A stretch of DNA of 64,000 nt. Source: Bryobacteraceae bacterium (lineage in GTDB: Bacteria > Acidobacteriota > Terriglobia > Bryobacterales > Bryobacteraceae). Every line of letters begins with the position of its first letter. The first letter of the stretch is position 1. A model generated the notes under the pieces. That model was given only the letters and a program-made list of their open reading frames with translations. It was not told the origin of the DNA and ran no database searches. This document shows positions 1 through 6,976 of this stretch, piece after piece. The stretch lies in assembly GCA_026129905.1 (NCBI GenBank), contig JAHCHE010000004.1, positions 1-64,000 on the forward strand. Reading direction: 5' to 3'. Position numbers and translations under genes: made by a program.

Positions 1-636
1 TGGTGTTCGTGCTGGTGAACGACGCGATGTACATGGCCCAGTATTCGGTGGGGATACCGGTGGGGCAGCCGGGGATCGGGGCGCGGGAGACGCCGAGCGA
101 CAGCAGCATCGCGCAGGCGGCGTTGGGGCCGCGGGACCGGGCGGCGCCGAACCCGGTGGACCTGGCGTCGGTGGCGGTGGCGGCGTTTCCGAACCGGGTG
201 GACCTGCGGTGGCAGGGCGTGACCGACGACGTCAACGGCACGGGCGTGTACCAGTACACGGTGTACCGGGGAACGACCGGGTTGTGGGGGTTCATGGCGT
301 GGGAGGATTCGATCTCCGACCCGGGGGTGGCGGCGGGGCAAAGCTATGGCACGACGTGGAAGCCAGCATGTCGGGCGGCGTGGTGACGGTGAAGCTGAAC
401 GGGCAGCAGATCTTCAGCGTGGCCGATTCCAGTCACACGGCGGGGAAGATGCGCTGTACAGTTGGGCGAACTCCGCGGCGAAGTTCGACGACGTTGTGGT
501 GACGAGCGTCGGAGGCGGCGGAGGGTGTACCGATGGCATCAGTCCCACGTCAGCCTCGGCGGCGGCGGGCGGCGGGACGGGCAGCGTCGCGGTGACCGCG
601 GGGACGGGGTGCGCGTGGTCAGCGGTGAAGTCAGGG
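1..636 (+). pseudogene. Remnant of a secreted FN3 / LamG-like / BACON-domain protein, frameshifted and truncated
   Basis: The coding signal enters from the left edge and jumps between reading frames. Frame 3 (about 3-345) encodes a fibronectin type III strand pattern (VDLRWQGVTDDVNGTGVYQY). From about 345 to 453 frame 2 encodes the tail of a LamG/concanavalin-like domain (VVTVKLNGQQIFSVADSS). From about 453 frame 1 continues it (KFDDVVVTS) and then begins a BACON-like domain (ISPTSAS, then GCAWSAV). The signal ends where the stop of the convergent aminotransferase gene begins at 631. The FN3 domain lacks its last strands and the LamG domain its first half, so an internal deletion plus frameshifts is the likeliest history. 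Assembly error at a contig edge is the alternative. Related multidomain surface proteins are common in Acidobacteriota. Confidence 0.6.
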
Positions 637-1842
637 CCGCAAGGTCCGGCTGGAAGGGGAAAAGTCCCGGAAGAAAAGCGCCAGCCGGTCGAGCGCCTGT
701 TCAAGGATGTGGCGCTCGGAGGCGTAGCAGAGGCGGACGGAGCCTTCGCCGCCGGCCCCGAAGGCCACCCCCGGCGCCAGCCCGACCTTCTGCTCCAGCA
801 GAATGCGCCGGCACAGCTCGAAGCTGTCGGTGACGCCGTCGATTTTCGGGAAGAGGTAGAACGCGCCGTCGGGCCGCGGCACGGAGACGCCGGGCATCGC
901 GCCGAGGGCCTGCAGGCAGAAGTCGCGGTTCTCCTTGAGGCGCGCGACCATTTCGTGGACGAACTGCTCGCCCCAGAGCAGCGCCGTCTCGCCGGCCTTC
1001 TGGGTGAACGACGGCGCATGGGAAATAATGAACTCGTTCAGCGGCGTGGCGCGCGCCGCGAGATCCGCCCGCGCCACCAGCCAGCCCAGACGCCAGCCGG
1101 TCATGCAGTAGCTCTTGGAGAACGATTGCGCCACGATGACCGCGCCGTCCCGCGTCGCCTGTTTGAGAATGCTGGGGACCGGCGCCCCAAGCTTCGGGCC
1201 GGCGTAGAAAATCCGTTCGTACACCTCGTCCGCCAGCAGCCAAAGCTTGTGGCGGCGGGCGAACTCGAGAAGGCGGCGCTGGTCGTCCGACGAGGCGACC
1301 CAGCCGAGCGGGTTCGATGGCGACGTGTAGACGAGCAGACGGGTGCGGGGCGTCACGGCCGCTTCGAGGGCGTCGAAGTCGATCTCGTACCGGCCGCCCC
1401 GCAGGGCCAGCGGAATCTCGCGCGGGACGGCGTTGAACATCGCCACCATGGCGGAAGCGTTGGGCCAGGCCGGCGTCAAAAGGATCGCCTCGTCGCCGGG
1501 GTCGAGCACGCAGCGGATGGCGACGTTGAGCGCCTGGACGCCGGAAGCGGTGACGACGATTTGCCGCTCCGGATCGAGTTCGACCTGGTGCAACTCCTGG
1601 TAGTGGCGCGCGATGGCGCGGCGCGTCGAGGGCAGTCCGGCGTTCTCGGTGTAGAAGGTGAACCCGTCCTGCATCGCCTTGATGGCGGCCCGCTTGATGA
1701 ACTCGGGGGTCGGGATGTTCGATTCGCCGAAGTAGAGCTTCAGGACCCCGTCCATGCCCATGGCGATTTCGGCCAGCTCGCGGATCCGCGAGGGCGGAAC
1801 GGCGAGCGCGGAGGAAGCGAGTGCGGGAGCCATGCTACTCAT
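631..1842 (-). CDS. PLP-dependent aminotransferase, class I/II (aspartate/aromatic type)
   Basis: 403 residues, a normal length for fold-type I aminotransferases of the AspC/AAT family. Visible motifs are SPSNPLGW near 174-181 (substrate/cofactor asparagine), DEVYE near 205-209 (aspartate contacting the PLP ring nitrogen) and SFSKSYCMTGWR near 240-251, with Lys243 as the expected Schiff-base lysine. The cytosolic enzyme should transfer an amino group between an amino acid and a 2-oxo acid; substrate cannot be read from sequence. It is the last gene of the minus-strand symporter/cytochrome operon. Its first ATG (1842) overlaps the cytochrome stop by 8 bases, and a second in-frame ATG at 1833 lies just past that stop; either implies translational coupling. 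No good Shine-Dalgarno sequence is seen for either. Confidence 0.93.
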   Translation of the reverse strand: MSSMAPALASSALAVPPSRIRELAEIAMGMDGVLKLYFGESNIPTPEFIKRAAIKAMQDGFTFYTENAGLPSTRRAIARHYQELHQVELDPERQIVVTASGVQALNVAIRCVLDPGDEAILLTPAWPNASAMVAMFNAVPREIPLALRGGRYEIDFDALEAAVTPRTRLLVYTSPSNPLGWVASSDDQRRLLEFARRHKLWLLADEVYERIFYAGPKLGAPVPSILKQATRDGAVIVAQSFSKSYCMTGWRLGWLVARADLAARATPLNEFIISHAPSFTQKAGETALLWGEQFVHEMVARLKENRDFCLQALGAMPGVSVPRPDGAFYLFPKIDGVTDSFELCRRILLEQKVGLAPGVAFGAGGEGSVRLCYASERHILEQALDRLALFFRDFSPSSRTLRP

Positions 1843-3280
1843 GGATGCCGAGCTTGCCGAGGATCTCGGGCTTGGTTTCTTCCAGCGCCACCACCTCGTG
1901 ACAGGCGCTGCAATCCTGGCTGATCACCTGGCCGTCGCTGCTGGTGTGCATCTCGTCGTGGCAGCGGAAGCAGCCCGGAAAATCGGTGTGGCCGATCTGG
2001 TCGGGGTAGACGCCCCAGGTAACGTTCATCTCGGGAAACACGTTGCGCCGCCAGACCGAGAGCAGGCCTTGGGCGGATTTCTCCACCGCCTGCTCGCGCT
2101 CCTTGAAAACGTCGGCGTGTTCGTTGCGGTAGAACTCACGAAACGCTTCCGGTATTCGCGCGTCGGCCTCTTCGGTGGAGGCGTAGCTGGCGCGCAGGAT
2201 CTCGAGCCCCTTCTTCTTCGCCCAAGGCAGCGAGGCGTCCACGACGCGCGTCGAGAGCGCGATGTCGAGGGCGCGCTCGGGAACGAAGAACTGGTGGGAC
2301 GGCCGCGTGTGGCAGTCGAGGCAATCCATGGTGCGCCGTTCGAAGCTGGCCTGGTTTTCGGGCGTCCATTCCTCGGAGGCGTACTCCACCGATTTGCCCT
2401 CCGCGCTGGTGTATCGGACCCAGGGAATGGTCTGGCGCTTGGGGTCGGCGGCGTATTCGATGTTGATGCCCGGGGCGACGTGGAAGCCGTGGATGCCGGT
2501 GGTCATCGATCCGCCGCCGATGCGCATCACCAATACGGTCTTGGCGTTGGTGTTCTGCTCGTCCTCGGCGAACTTATCCCAGACCCGAAGGCGATAGCCG
2601 CCGAACTTCTGGGGCCAGTGGCATTGCTCGCAGGTTTCCCGCGCCGGGCGGAGCGTGTGAACCGGCGTGGGGATCGGCTTCTCGTAGGTATTGAAGGTGA
2701 CCGCCACCAATTGGCCGACGCCGCGCCACTTGCTTTGTATATAGGCCTGCGTACCGGCGCCTACATGGCATTCGACGCAGGGTACGTTCACATGCGGAGA
2801 CTCCACGTAGGCCGTGTACTCGGGCGTCATAACGTGGCACGCCGTGCCGCAGAAACCGGCCGAGTCCATATAGCTGACCGTGGCGTGGGTGTAATAGCCG
2901 CCGATCACGATATTGGCTATGGTGGCGATGCCGATGAGCTTCACGAGGCGCCGCAACTCGGGATTGCTCCAGGCCAACGGCGGCAGGCGCTGGAACAGCG
3001 TGCCCGTCTTTCGCTCGCGGCGGAGCTTTCGGAACATCCCGAGCGGTACCAGCGCAAGCCCGAGAAAGAACATGGCCGGCAGGATGAGAAAGAAAAGGAT
3101 GCCCAGGTACGGGTGGCTGGCGCCCTCCCGGGTCTCGACGGGAAGGACAAACAGCCAGGCGACGCCGGCGGTTGTGAGTAGTACGAAGCCGATCTTGCTG
3201 ATAAGGTTGTCGGCGAGGTGAACGAACGGCTTGAGCCAGCCCTGTTCACCGCCGAATGTTTTCGATGTTTCCTCTGCCAT
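1835..3280 (-). CDS. Membrane-anchored hexahaem cytochrome c, NapC/NirT-like
   Basis: 481 residues. Three hydrophobic segments lie near 28-48, 58-82 and 112-132, followed by a large periplasmic part with six haem-binding sites: an unusual CX3CH at 144-149 (CGTACH, followed by VM) and five CXXCH at 168, 217, 320, 437 and 457. NapC/NrfH-type proteins take electrons from the quinol pool and pass them to periplasmic reductases. The C-terminal sites extend this one beyond the classical tetrahaem form. No dedicated reductase is encoded next door; the neighbours are a symporter, small membrane proteins and an aminotransferase. Start ATG 3280 follows the stop of the 43-residue ORF after two bases, so the gene is probably translationally coupled. 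The electron acceptor is unknown. Confidence 0.9.
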   Translation of the reverse strand: MAEETSKTFGGEQGWLKPFVHLADNLISKIGFVLLTTAGVAWLFVLPVETREGASHPYLGILFFLILPAMFFLGLALVPLGMFRKLRRERKTGTLFQRLPPLAWSNPELRRLVKLIGIATIANIVIGGYYTHATVSYMDSAGFCGTACHVMTPEYTAYVESPHVNVPCVECHVGAGTQAYIQSKWRGVGQLVAVTFNTYEKPIPTPVHTLRPARETCEQCHWPQKFGGYRLRVWDKFAEDEQNTNAKTVLVMRIGGGSMTTGIHGFHVAPGINIEYAADPKRQTIPWVRYTSAEGKSVEYASEEWTPENQASFERRTMDCLDCHTRPSHQFFVPERALDIALSTRVVDASLPWAKKKGLEILRASYASTEEADARIPEAFREFYRNEHADVFKEREQAVEKSAQGLLSVWRRNVFPEMNVTWGVYPDQIGHTDFPGCFRCHDEMHTSSDGQVISQDCSACHEVVALEETKPEILGKLGIHE

Positions 3281-3282
3281 TT

Positions 3283-3414
3283 CTATTCCGAGAAGTGTTT
3301 ATAGAGCGACCAGGTGACCCAGCAGGAAAGCAGCAGAATCGCGGCGGGGATCACGATACCCATCCACGCGCCGCCAATGCGTTCGGGCGCCGGAACCAGG
3401 AGAAGCAGATTCAC
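3283..3414 (-). CDS. Small single-span membrane protein (43 residues)
   Basis: A GTG-started ORF reading MNLLLLVPAPERIGGAWMGI and onward through one hydrophobic helix (about residues 18-35) to the C-terminus HFSE. The GTG overlaps the TGA of the preceding 38-residue ORF in the four-base arrangement GTGA, and its TAG sits two bases before the cytochrome ATG. This tight overlap on both sides, together with a clean transmembrane helix, is why I call it real despite its size. No homologue is recognised with certainty. Small hydrophobic proteins next to SSS symporters or quinol-linked cytochromes often serve as accessory or assembly subunits, which would be inference here. Confidence 0.72.
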   Translation of the reverse strand: MNLLLLVPAPERIGGAWMGIVIPAAILLLSCWVTWSLYKHFSE

Positions 3415-3527
3415 TGGCGCTTCTCCTTCTCATGTTTGCGCCAGGAGTACCAGGCCAAAGCAAGCCCGAGGAACGAGGCCAGGTACGCGATGGACATTCC
3501 GACGACCATGTAGAAGCCCTTATCCAT
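3411..3527 (-). CDS. Small single-span membrane protein, possible symporter accessory protein (38 residues)
   Basis: Begins MDKGFYMVVGMSIAYLASFL and ends in a basic tail (WRKHEKEKRQ), giving one transmembrane helix of about 20 residues with a positively charged cytoplasmic end. A near-perfect Shine-Dalgarno (AAGGAGG) lies six bases upstream of ATG 3527, the strongest ribosome site in this operon. It overlaps the end of the 100-residue gene upstream by 8 bases and the start of the 43-residue gene downstream by 4. Its size and topology resemble the small accessory proteins reported beside sodium:solute symporters. That assignment rests on context, not on a recognised signature. Confidence 0.78.
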   Translation of the reverse strand: MDKGFYMVVGMSIAYLASFLGLALAWYSWRKHEKEKRQ

Positions 3528-3822
3528 TGTTATCCTCCTTCCAGCGGGCGCTGCGCTCCAGTTCCTCCAGGTAGTCGTGCTGGCGCTTCTCGTACTCGCT
3601 GGAGACGACCTTGAGCTTCGGGTCGATCACCCAGTGCATGAGGATGGTCACCAGCGCGCCGGCGGCGAGGATCAGGTAGCCCGCCGGCAACAGCATCATG
3701 CTGAGGGCGGTCCCAACCGTCAGCAGGAGATACGCCAGGGGCGACATGACGATGGCGTACCAGTCCTCCCTGGTCCACTCGTCGGCCTCGGCCGGGGTCC
3801 AGTTTCGTCGGATCAGCGGCAT
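3520..3822 (-). CDS. Conserved-looking small membrane protein (100 residues), symporter operon
   Basis: The N-terminal 25 residues are soluble and acidic (WTPAEADEWTREDW). Two hydrophobic helices follow near 28-48 and 52-68, then a charged C-terminal segment likely to form a helix (SEYEKRQHDYLEELERSARW). Start ATG 3822 has a clear AAAGGAGG ribosome site about 10 bases upstream. The gene follows the SSS symporter by 16 bases and overlaps the next small gene by 8. The layout resembles small DUF485/DUF4212-like partners of symporters, but I see no diagnostic motif, so it stays a membrane protein of unknown function in the symporter complex or operon. Confidence 0.85.
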   Translation of the reverse strand: MPLIRRNWTPAEADEWTREDWYAIVMSPLAYLLLTVGTALSMMLLPAGYLILAAGALVTILMHWVIDPKLKVVSSEYEKRQHDYLEELERSARWKEDNNG

Positions 3823-3838
3823 CGATCCGGGCCTCCTT

Positions 3839-5419
3839 TCACGCGTTCGCCCGTGCCAGCAGGCCGCGGCGTTGGGCCTCGCGCCGGATGGGTCCCCACC
3901 AGCCGATGGGGCGCGACATCACGTAGTAGCGCACCAGGTGGTCGAGGTCGTCGGGCCTGGTGAGAAAGGTGATGGGAACGTAGATGAGGGCGCCGAGAAT
4001 CATCAACACCCAGAACTGCTGGTAGTCGGGCAACTCGGGAATAACGCCGAACGAGGGCAGTACCCAAACCAACAGCCAGCTTAACCCAAGATTCGCGATC
4101 CACGAGGAGAGATAGCCCCACGCGTTGAAGCGCCACCAGACCACTTGCAGGATGTTGGGGAGCCAGACGCCGGCGGCCATGATCCAAAGCGCGAAGATCA
4201 ACCACGAGGTGATCTCCTCCATCATCAGCCCATAGAAAAACGATCCGATCAACAGGACCAGCGTGGCCAGCCGTCCCACCCAGACCAGCTCCGTTTCCGT
4301 GGCCGTGCGCTTCCAGTAGTGGAGATAGAGGTCGCGGGTGAAGTACATCGCGCCCAGGTTCAGCACGGCGGAAATGGTCGAGATGTGGATGGCGATGATG
4401 CCGGCGAAGAAGAAGCCCACCATCCCGACGGGCAGATAGTCGAAGCCGATGCGGAACCAGGCCATCTCGTATTCCTTGGTGTCCTGGATGTTGGGATAGA
4501 GCACGTAAAAGCCGAGAATGGCGGGCGCCCAGACCGCGTTGCGCATCAGCACCAGCGCCGTGCCCCACCAGATCGAGTAACTGGCGTCGCGGACGGTCCG
4601 GGCGCTCTGGATGCGCTGCGCCTCGACGTACCAGTCGATGCTGGTTCCCATGCCGAAGCCGCCGAGCAGAGCGATGACCATCATCGTCAGGAACCACGCG
4701 ATGGGGAAGTCGCCGGTGAACCAGCCGGAAAAACTGAACGGATTCAGCCGCGACGATTGCCCCATCGCGGCCAGCTTGTCGATGATGCCGGAGGGCCCGC
4801 CGGCGGCCAGCATGCCCCAGACCGACACGATCAGAATCACGGCGAACGCGATTACGCCCTGAAGGAAGTCCGCCATGATGACGCCCCAGTAGCCGGACGC
4901 CATGACATACGCGGCGCACATCGACGAGAACACCACCAAGCCTACCCAGACCGGCCAATCGAACAGGTACTGGCAAACCTTGCCCATCGCGATGCCGACC
5001 CAGCCGAGGATGAACATCGACATGAAGACCTGCCAGCCGGACATCCACCCGCGCAGCAGTTCCGCCCCCAGTCCGCTAAAGCGGATGGTGTTCCATTCGG
5101 CTTGCGTGTAGGCCAGCGAGCGCCGGAAAATCCGCGTCGAGACGAACGCGCTGATGGCGCACCAGGCGGCGAAAAACGAATACCAGATACCGGCCAGTCC
5201 GTAGCGGTAGACGACGCCGGCGAACCACATCGGCGTGTCGGTAGCGGTGTGCGTAGCGTACACCGACGCCGCCGGCAACCACCAGGGAAGGCCGCGCCCG
5301 GCGAGGAAGAAATCCGATTGACCCCTGCGCCCCAGGCGGTAGAAAAGCACGCCCGCGCCCACCATGATCAGTAGGTAGAGGACCACCCAGAGCCAATCCA
5401 GAAATCCAAAGACCGTCAT
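3839..5419 (-). CDS. Sodium:solute symporter family (SSS) transporter
   Basis: 526 residues from ATG 5419. A GGGAG ribosome site precedes this ATG; an upstream in-frame TTG at 5434 would only add five residues. There are about 13 hydrophobic helices, starting MTVFGFLDWLWVVLYLLIMV and continuing with the motif RRGQSDFFLAGRGLPWW typical of the first loop of SSS (SLC5-like) carriers. The fold couples Na+ entry to uptake of sugars, amino acids, carboxylates or similar; substrate cannot be read. The HpcH-type aldolase gene upstream ends 37 bases before this start. Downstream, tightly packed, come three small membrane proteins, a hexahaem cytochrome and an aminotransferase. This suggests import of an amino- or oxo-acid-like compound and its catabolism. 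Confidence 0.93.
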   Translation of the reverse strand: MTVFGFLDWLWVVLYLLIMVGAGVLFYRLGRRGQSDFFLAGRGLPWWLPAASVYATHTATDTPMWFAGVVYRYGLAGIWYSFFAAWCAISAFVSTRIFRRSLAYTQAEWNTIRFSGLGAELLRGWMSGWQVFMSMFILGWVGIAMGKVCQYLFDWPVWVGLVVFSSMCAAYVMASGYWGVIMADFLQGVIAFAVILIVSVWGMLAAGGPSGIIDKLAAMGQSSRLNPFSFSGWFTGDFPIAWFLTMMVIALLGGFGMGTSIDWYVEAQRIQSARTVRDASYSIWWGTALVLMRNAVWAPAILGFYVLYPNIQDTKEYEMAWFRIGFDYLPVGMVGFFFAGIIAIHISTISAVLNLGAMYFTRDLYLHYWKRTATETELVWVGRLATLVLLIGSFFYGLMMEEITSWLIFALWIMAAGVWLPNILQVVWWRFNAWGYLSSWIANLGLSWLLVWVLPSFGVIPELPDYQQFWVLMILGALIYVPITFLTRPDDLDHLVRYYVMSRPIGWWGPIRREAQRRGLLARANA

Positions 5420-5456
5420 GTGCGCTCCCGGCAAGAAAGAGGATTCGAGCGGCGGC

Positions 5457-6221
5457 TCAGCTCAAGGCCGTCACAATGGCCTTGGCGCCGTGCATCAGCA
5501 TCCCGGTTTCGGCGCCGCAGCCGAGGAACAGCAGGCCCCGCTCCTTCCAGAACTTCGCCAGGTCGAGCGTGCGCGTCTGGGTTCCCGGGGCGACGCCGTG
5601 GCGAATGCAACTGTCGCGCACCTTCTCCATGGCATCCACCATCTTCGGGTGGAAGAAGTCGCCCGGCACGCCGAGCGAGACCGACAGGTCGACCGGACCG
5701 ACCATCACGGCGTCGATGCCCGGCACGGAGAGGAGTTCATCCCGCCGCTCGACTGCAAGCTCGGTTTCGATCTGGAGCACGACCATGATGTTGTCATTCA
5801 TGTGCGCGGCGATCTGCGGGATCGTGGCGTCCACGTACTCGACATGCGTGGGCGTAAGGCCGAAGCCGCGCACTCCAACGGGCGGAAACTTCATCCAACT
5901 GATTGCCCGGGCGAGCAGTTCCGGCGATTCGACGCGGGGAAAAATGATGCCCATGGCGCCGTTGTCGAGCGCGCGGGCGATGAGGGCATACTGTAAGTCC
6001 GCCACGCGGACGATGGGGCACAGGTTCCATTCCGAGGCGGCCCGGCAGATGTCCTGGACGCTCTCGATGTCGAAATTGCCGTGCTCGGTGTCGAGGTAGG
6101 TCCAGTGGAAGCCCGCCTTGGCCAGAATCCGCGCCACTTCGGGGCTGCGAAACTGCGCGAACGCGCAACCGAGCTGAACCTTGCCTTCCTTGAGTGCTTT
6201 TTTGACGTGATTGACGCGCAT
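5457..6221 (-). CDS. HpcH/HpaI-family class II aldolase/citrate lyase-like enzyme
   Basis: 254 residues from ATG 6221; upstream in-frame codons give no plausible protein. Family motifs are present: DTEHGNFD at 44-51 with the catalytic histidine, QIET near 150-153 with metal-binding Glu152, and GPVDLSVSLG with metal-binding Asp178. The HpcH/HpaI and 2-dehydro-3-deoxyglucarate aldolase group cleaves or forms 2-oxo-acid aldols, releasing pyruvate plus an aldehyde, using a divalent metal. The exact substrate is unknown. It heads the symporter operon, so its product may feed the aminotransferase or central metabolism. The stretch just upstream (6224-6259) is a hairpin plus T-run that probably terminates the Rrf2 gene. 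Confidence 0.93.
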   Translation of the reverse strand: MRVNHVKKALKEGKVQLGCAFAQFRSPEVARILAKAGFHWTYLDTEHGNFDIESVQDICRAASEWNLCPIVRVADLQYALIARALDNGAMGIIFPRVESPELLARAISWMKFPPVGVRGFGLTPTHVEYVDATIPQIAAHMNDNIMVVLQIETELAVERRDELLSVPGIDAVMVGPVDLSVSLGVPGDFFHPKMVDAMEKVRDSCIRHGVAPGTQTRTLDLAKFWKERGLLFLGCGAETGMLMHGAKAIVTALS

Positions 6222-6223
6222 AG

Positions 6224-6259
6224 AAAAAATCGCCGGACCGCCGGAAGCCCGGCTTCCGG
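6224..6259 (-). terminator. Probable intrinsic terminator after the Rrf2 gene, abutting the aldolase start
   Basis: On the minus strand the near-perfect palindrome at 6241-6259 (CCGGAAGC arms) is followed, after about ten bases, by six T residues (6224-6229). The run ends two bases before the aldolase ATG. An alternative stem pairs GCCGG with the CCGGC directly next to the T-run. The spacing is not ideal, so attenuation is possible. Confidence 0.5.
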
Positions 6260-6331
6260 AGCAGCCCAAGTGGACATTCATATCAGGCTCGGGGAATGAA
6301 AGCAAATCCGCACGCCGCCGGCGCCGCGGTT

Positions 6332-6805
6332 TCAGATCTCGTAGATCAGCGCGTCGGCGAGTTCGGAACGGTCCTTCGCGGTATCCACTTTCTGGCACAC
6401 GTCGGCGAGCGTGGTGTGATCGAGGATGTGCGCGATGGCGTCCCGCACCTCTTTCATGACGATGCGGGTACCGCAGATCTTTTCGTCGTGGCACTCGTCG
6501 CACTTGCGGAAGGCGGTTTCGCTGGCGCACGGCAGTGGGGCGAGCGGGCCGTCAATCAGGCGAATCACCGAACCGACCGTGATCCGATCGGGCGGCCGAA
6601 CCAGGAAGTAGCCTCCGCCCTTGCCCTTTTTGCTGGCGACGACGCCGCGGCCCTTCAGGTCCAGGAGGATCAACTCTAGAAATTTCTTGGGAATAGCCTC
6701 TTCCTCCGAGAGCTTCTGGATGAGGACCGGCCCGTGGCCGTAATGGCGGGCCAGGGCGTAGAGCGCTCGCAGGCAGTATTGGGTCTTTTTCGAGAGTGTT
6801 CGCAC
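6332..6805 (-). CDS. Rrf2-family transcriptional regulator with candidate Fe-S cysteines
   Basis: 157 residues. An N-terminal winged helix of the Rrf2 type spans about 1-80 (TQYCLRALYALARHYGHGPV, KGKGGGYFLVRPP wing). A dimerisation helix carries Cys93, Cys102, Cys105 and Cys111, the kind of cluster that binds an Fe-S centre in IscR and NsrR. Such proteins sense iron-sulfur status, NO or redox state. The start is a GTG at 6805; no ATG is in frame upstream and the ribosome site is weak. It is transcribed divergently from Oar-like gene 1. A 12-base palindrome in the shared region (6893-6904) is the likely operator for autoregulation and control of that receptor. Confidence 0.93.
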   Translation of the reverse strand: MRTLSKKTQYCLRALYALARHYGHGPVLIQKLSEEEAIPKKFLELILLDLKGRGVVASKKGKGGGYFLVRPPDRITVGSVIRLIDGPLAPLPCASETAFRKCDECHDEKICGTRIVMKEVRDAIAHILDHTTLADVCQKVDTAKDRSELADALIYEI

Positions 6806-6868
6806 CGGGTAGCACTTCGAGTTTACAGAATCGGCTTGGAAAAAGGGAGTTTGGTGTGGGAAAAGGGC

Positions 6869-6907
6869 TTGACAGCCCCGATCATACCAGTTAGTCTATA
6901 GACTTAG
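6869..6907. promoter_or_regulatory. Divergent promoter region with palindromic operator candidate (Rrf2 / Oar-like gene 1)
   Basis: A perfect TTGACA at 6869-6874 can serve as the -35 of the plus-strand receptor gene, with a weak -10 at 6892-6897 after 17 bases. The perfect palindrome AGTCTATAGACT occupies 6893-6904, overlapping that -10. On the minus strand an extended -10 (TGGTATGAT) lies at about 6881-6889, so the palindrome also falls in the spacer of the regulator's own promoter. A further partial copy (AGTCTAAAG) follows at 6909-6917. This fits an autoregulating repressor; binding by the Rrf2 protein is inference. Confidence 0.6.
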
Positions 6908-6920
6908 TAGTCTAAAGAAA

Positions 6921-6937
6921 CGCCGCGCTAAGCGGCG
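6921..6937 (+). other. Leader hairpin upstream of Oar-like gene 1
   Basis: CGCCGC and GCGGCG flank a five-base loop in the untranslated leader, about 30 bases before the ribosome site. It may stabilise the transcript or simply be part of the promoter region. No T-run follows, so it is not a terminator. Confidence 0.4.
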
Positions 6938-6976
6938 CGTGTGGATAATTCCAGATAGTCCCCCGAGGAGGAGATC

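Noticed and set aside
5457-6530. Aldolase frame extended upstream to 357 residues
   Set aside because: The extra N-terminus is arginine-rich, antisense to the Rrf2 gene and runs through a terminator hairpin. ATG 6221 gives the normal family length.
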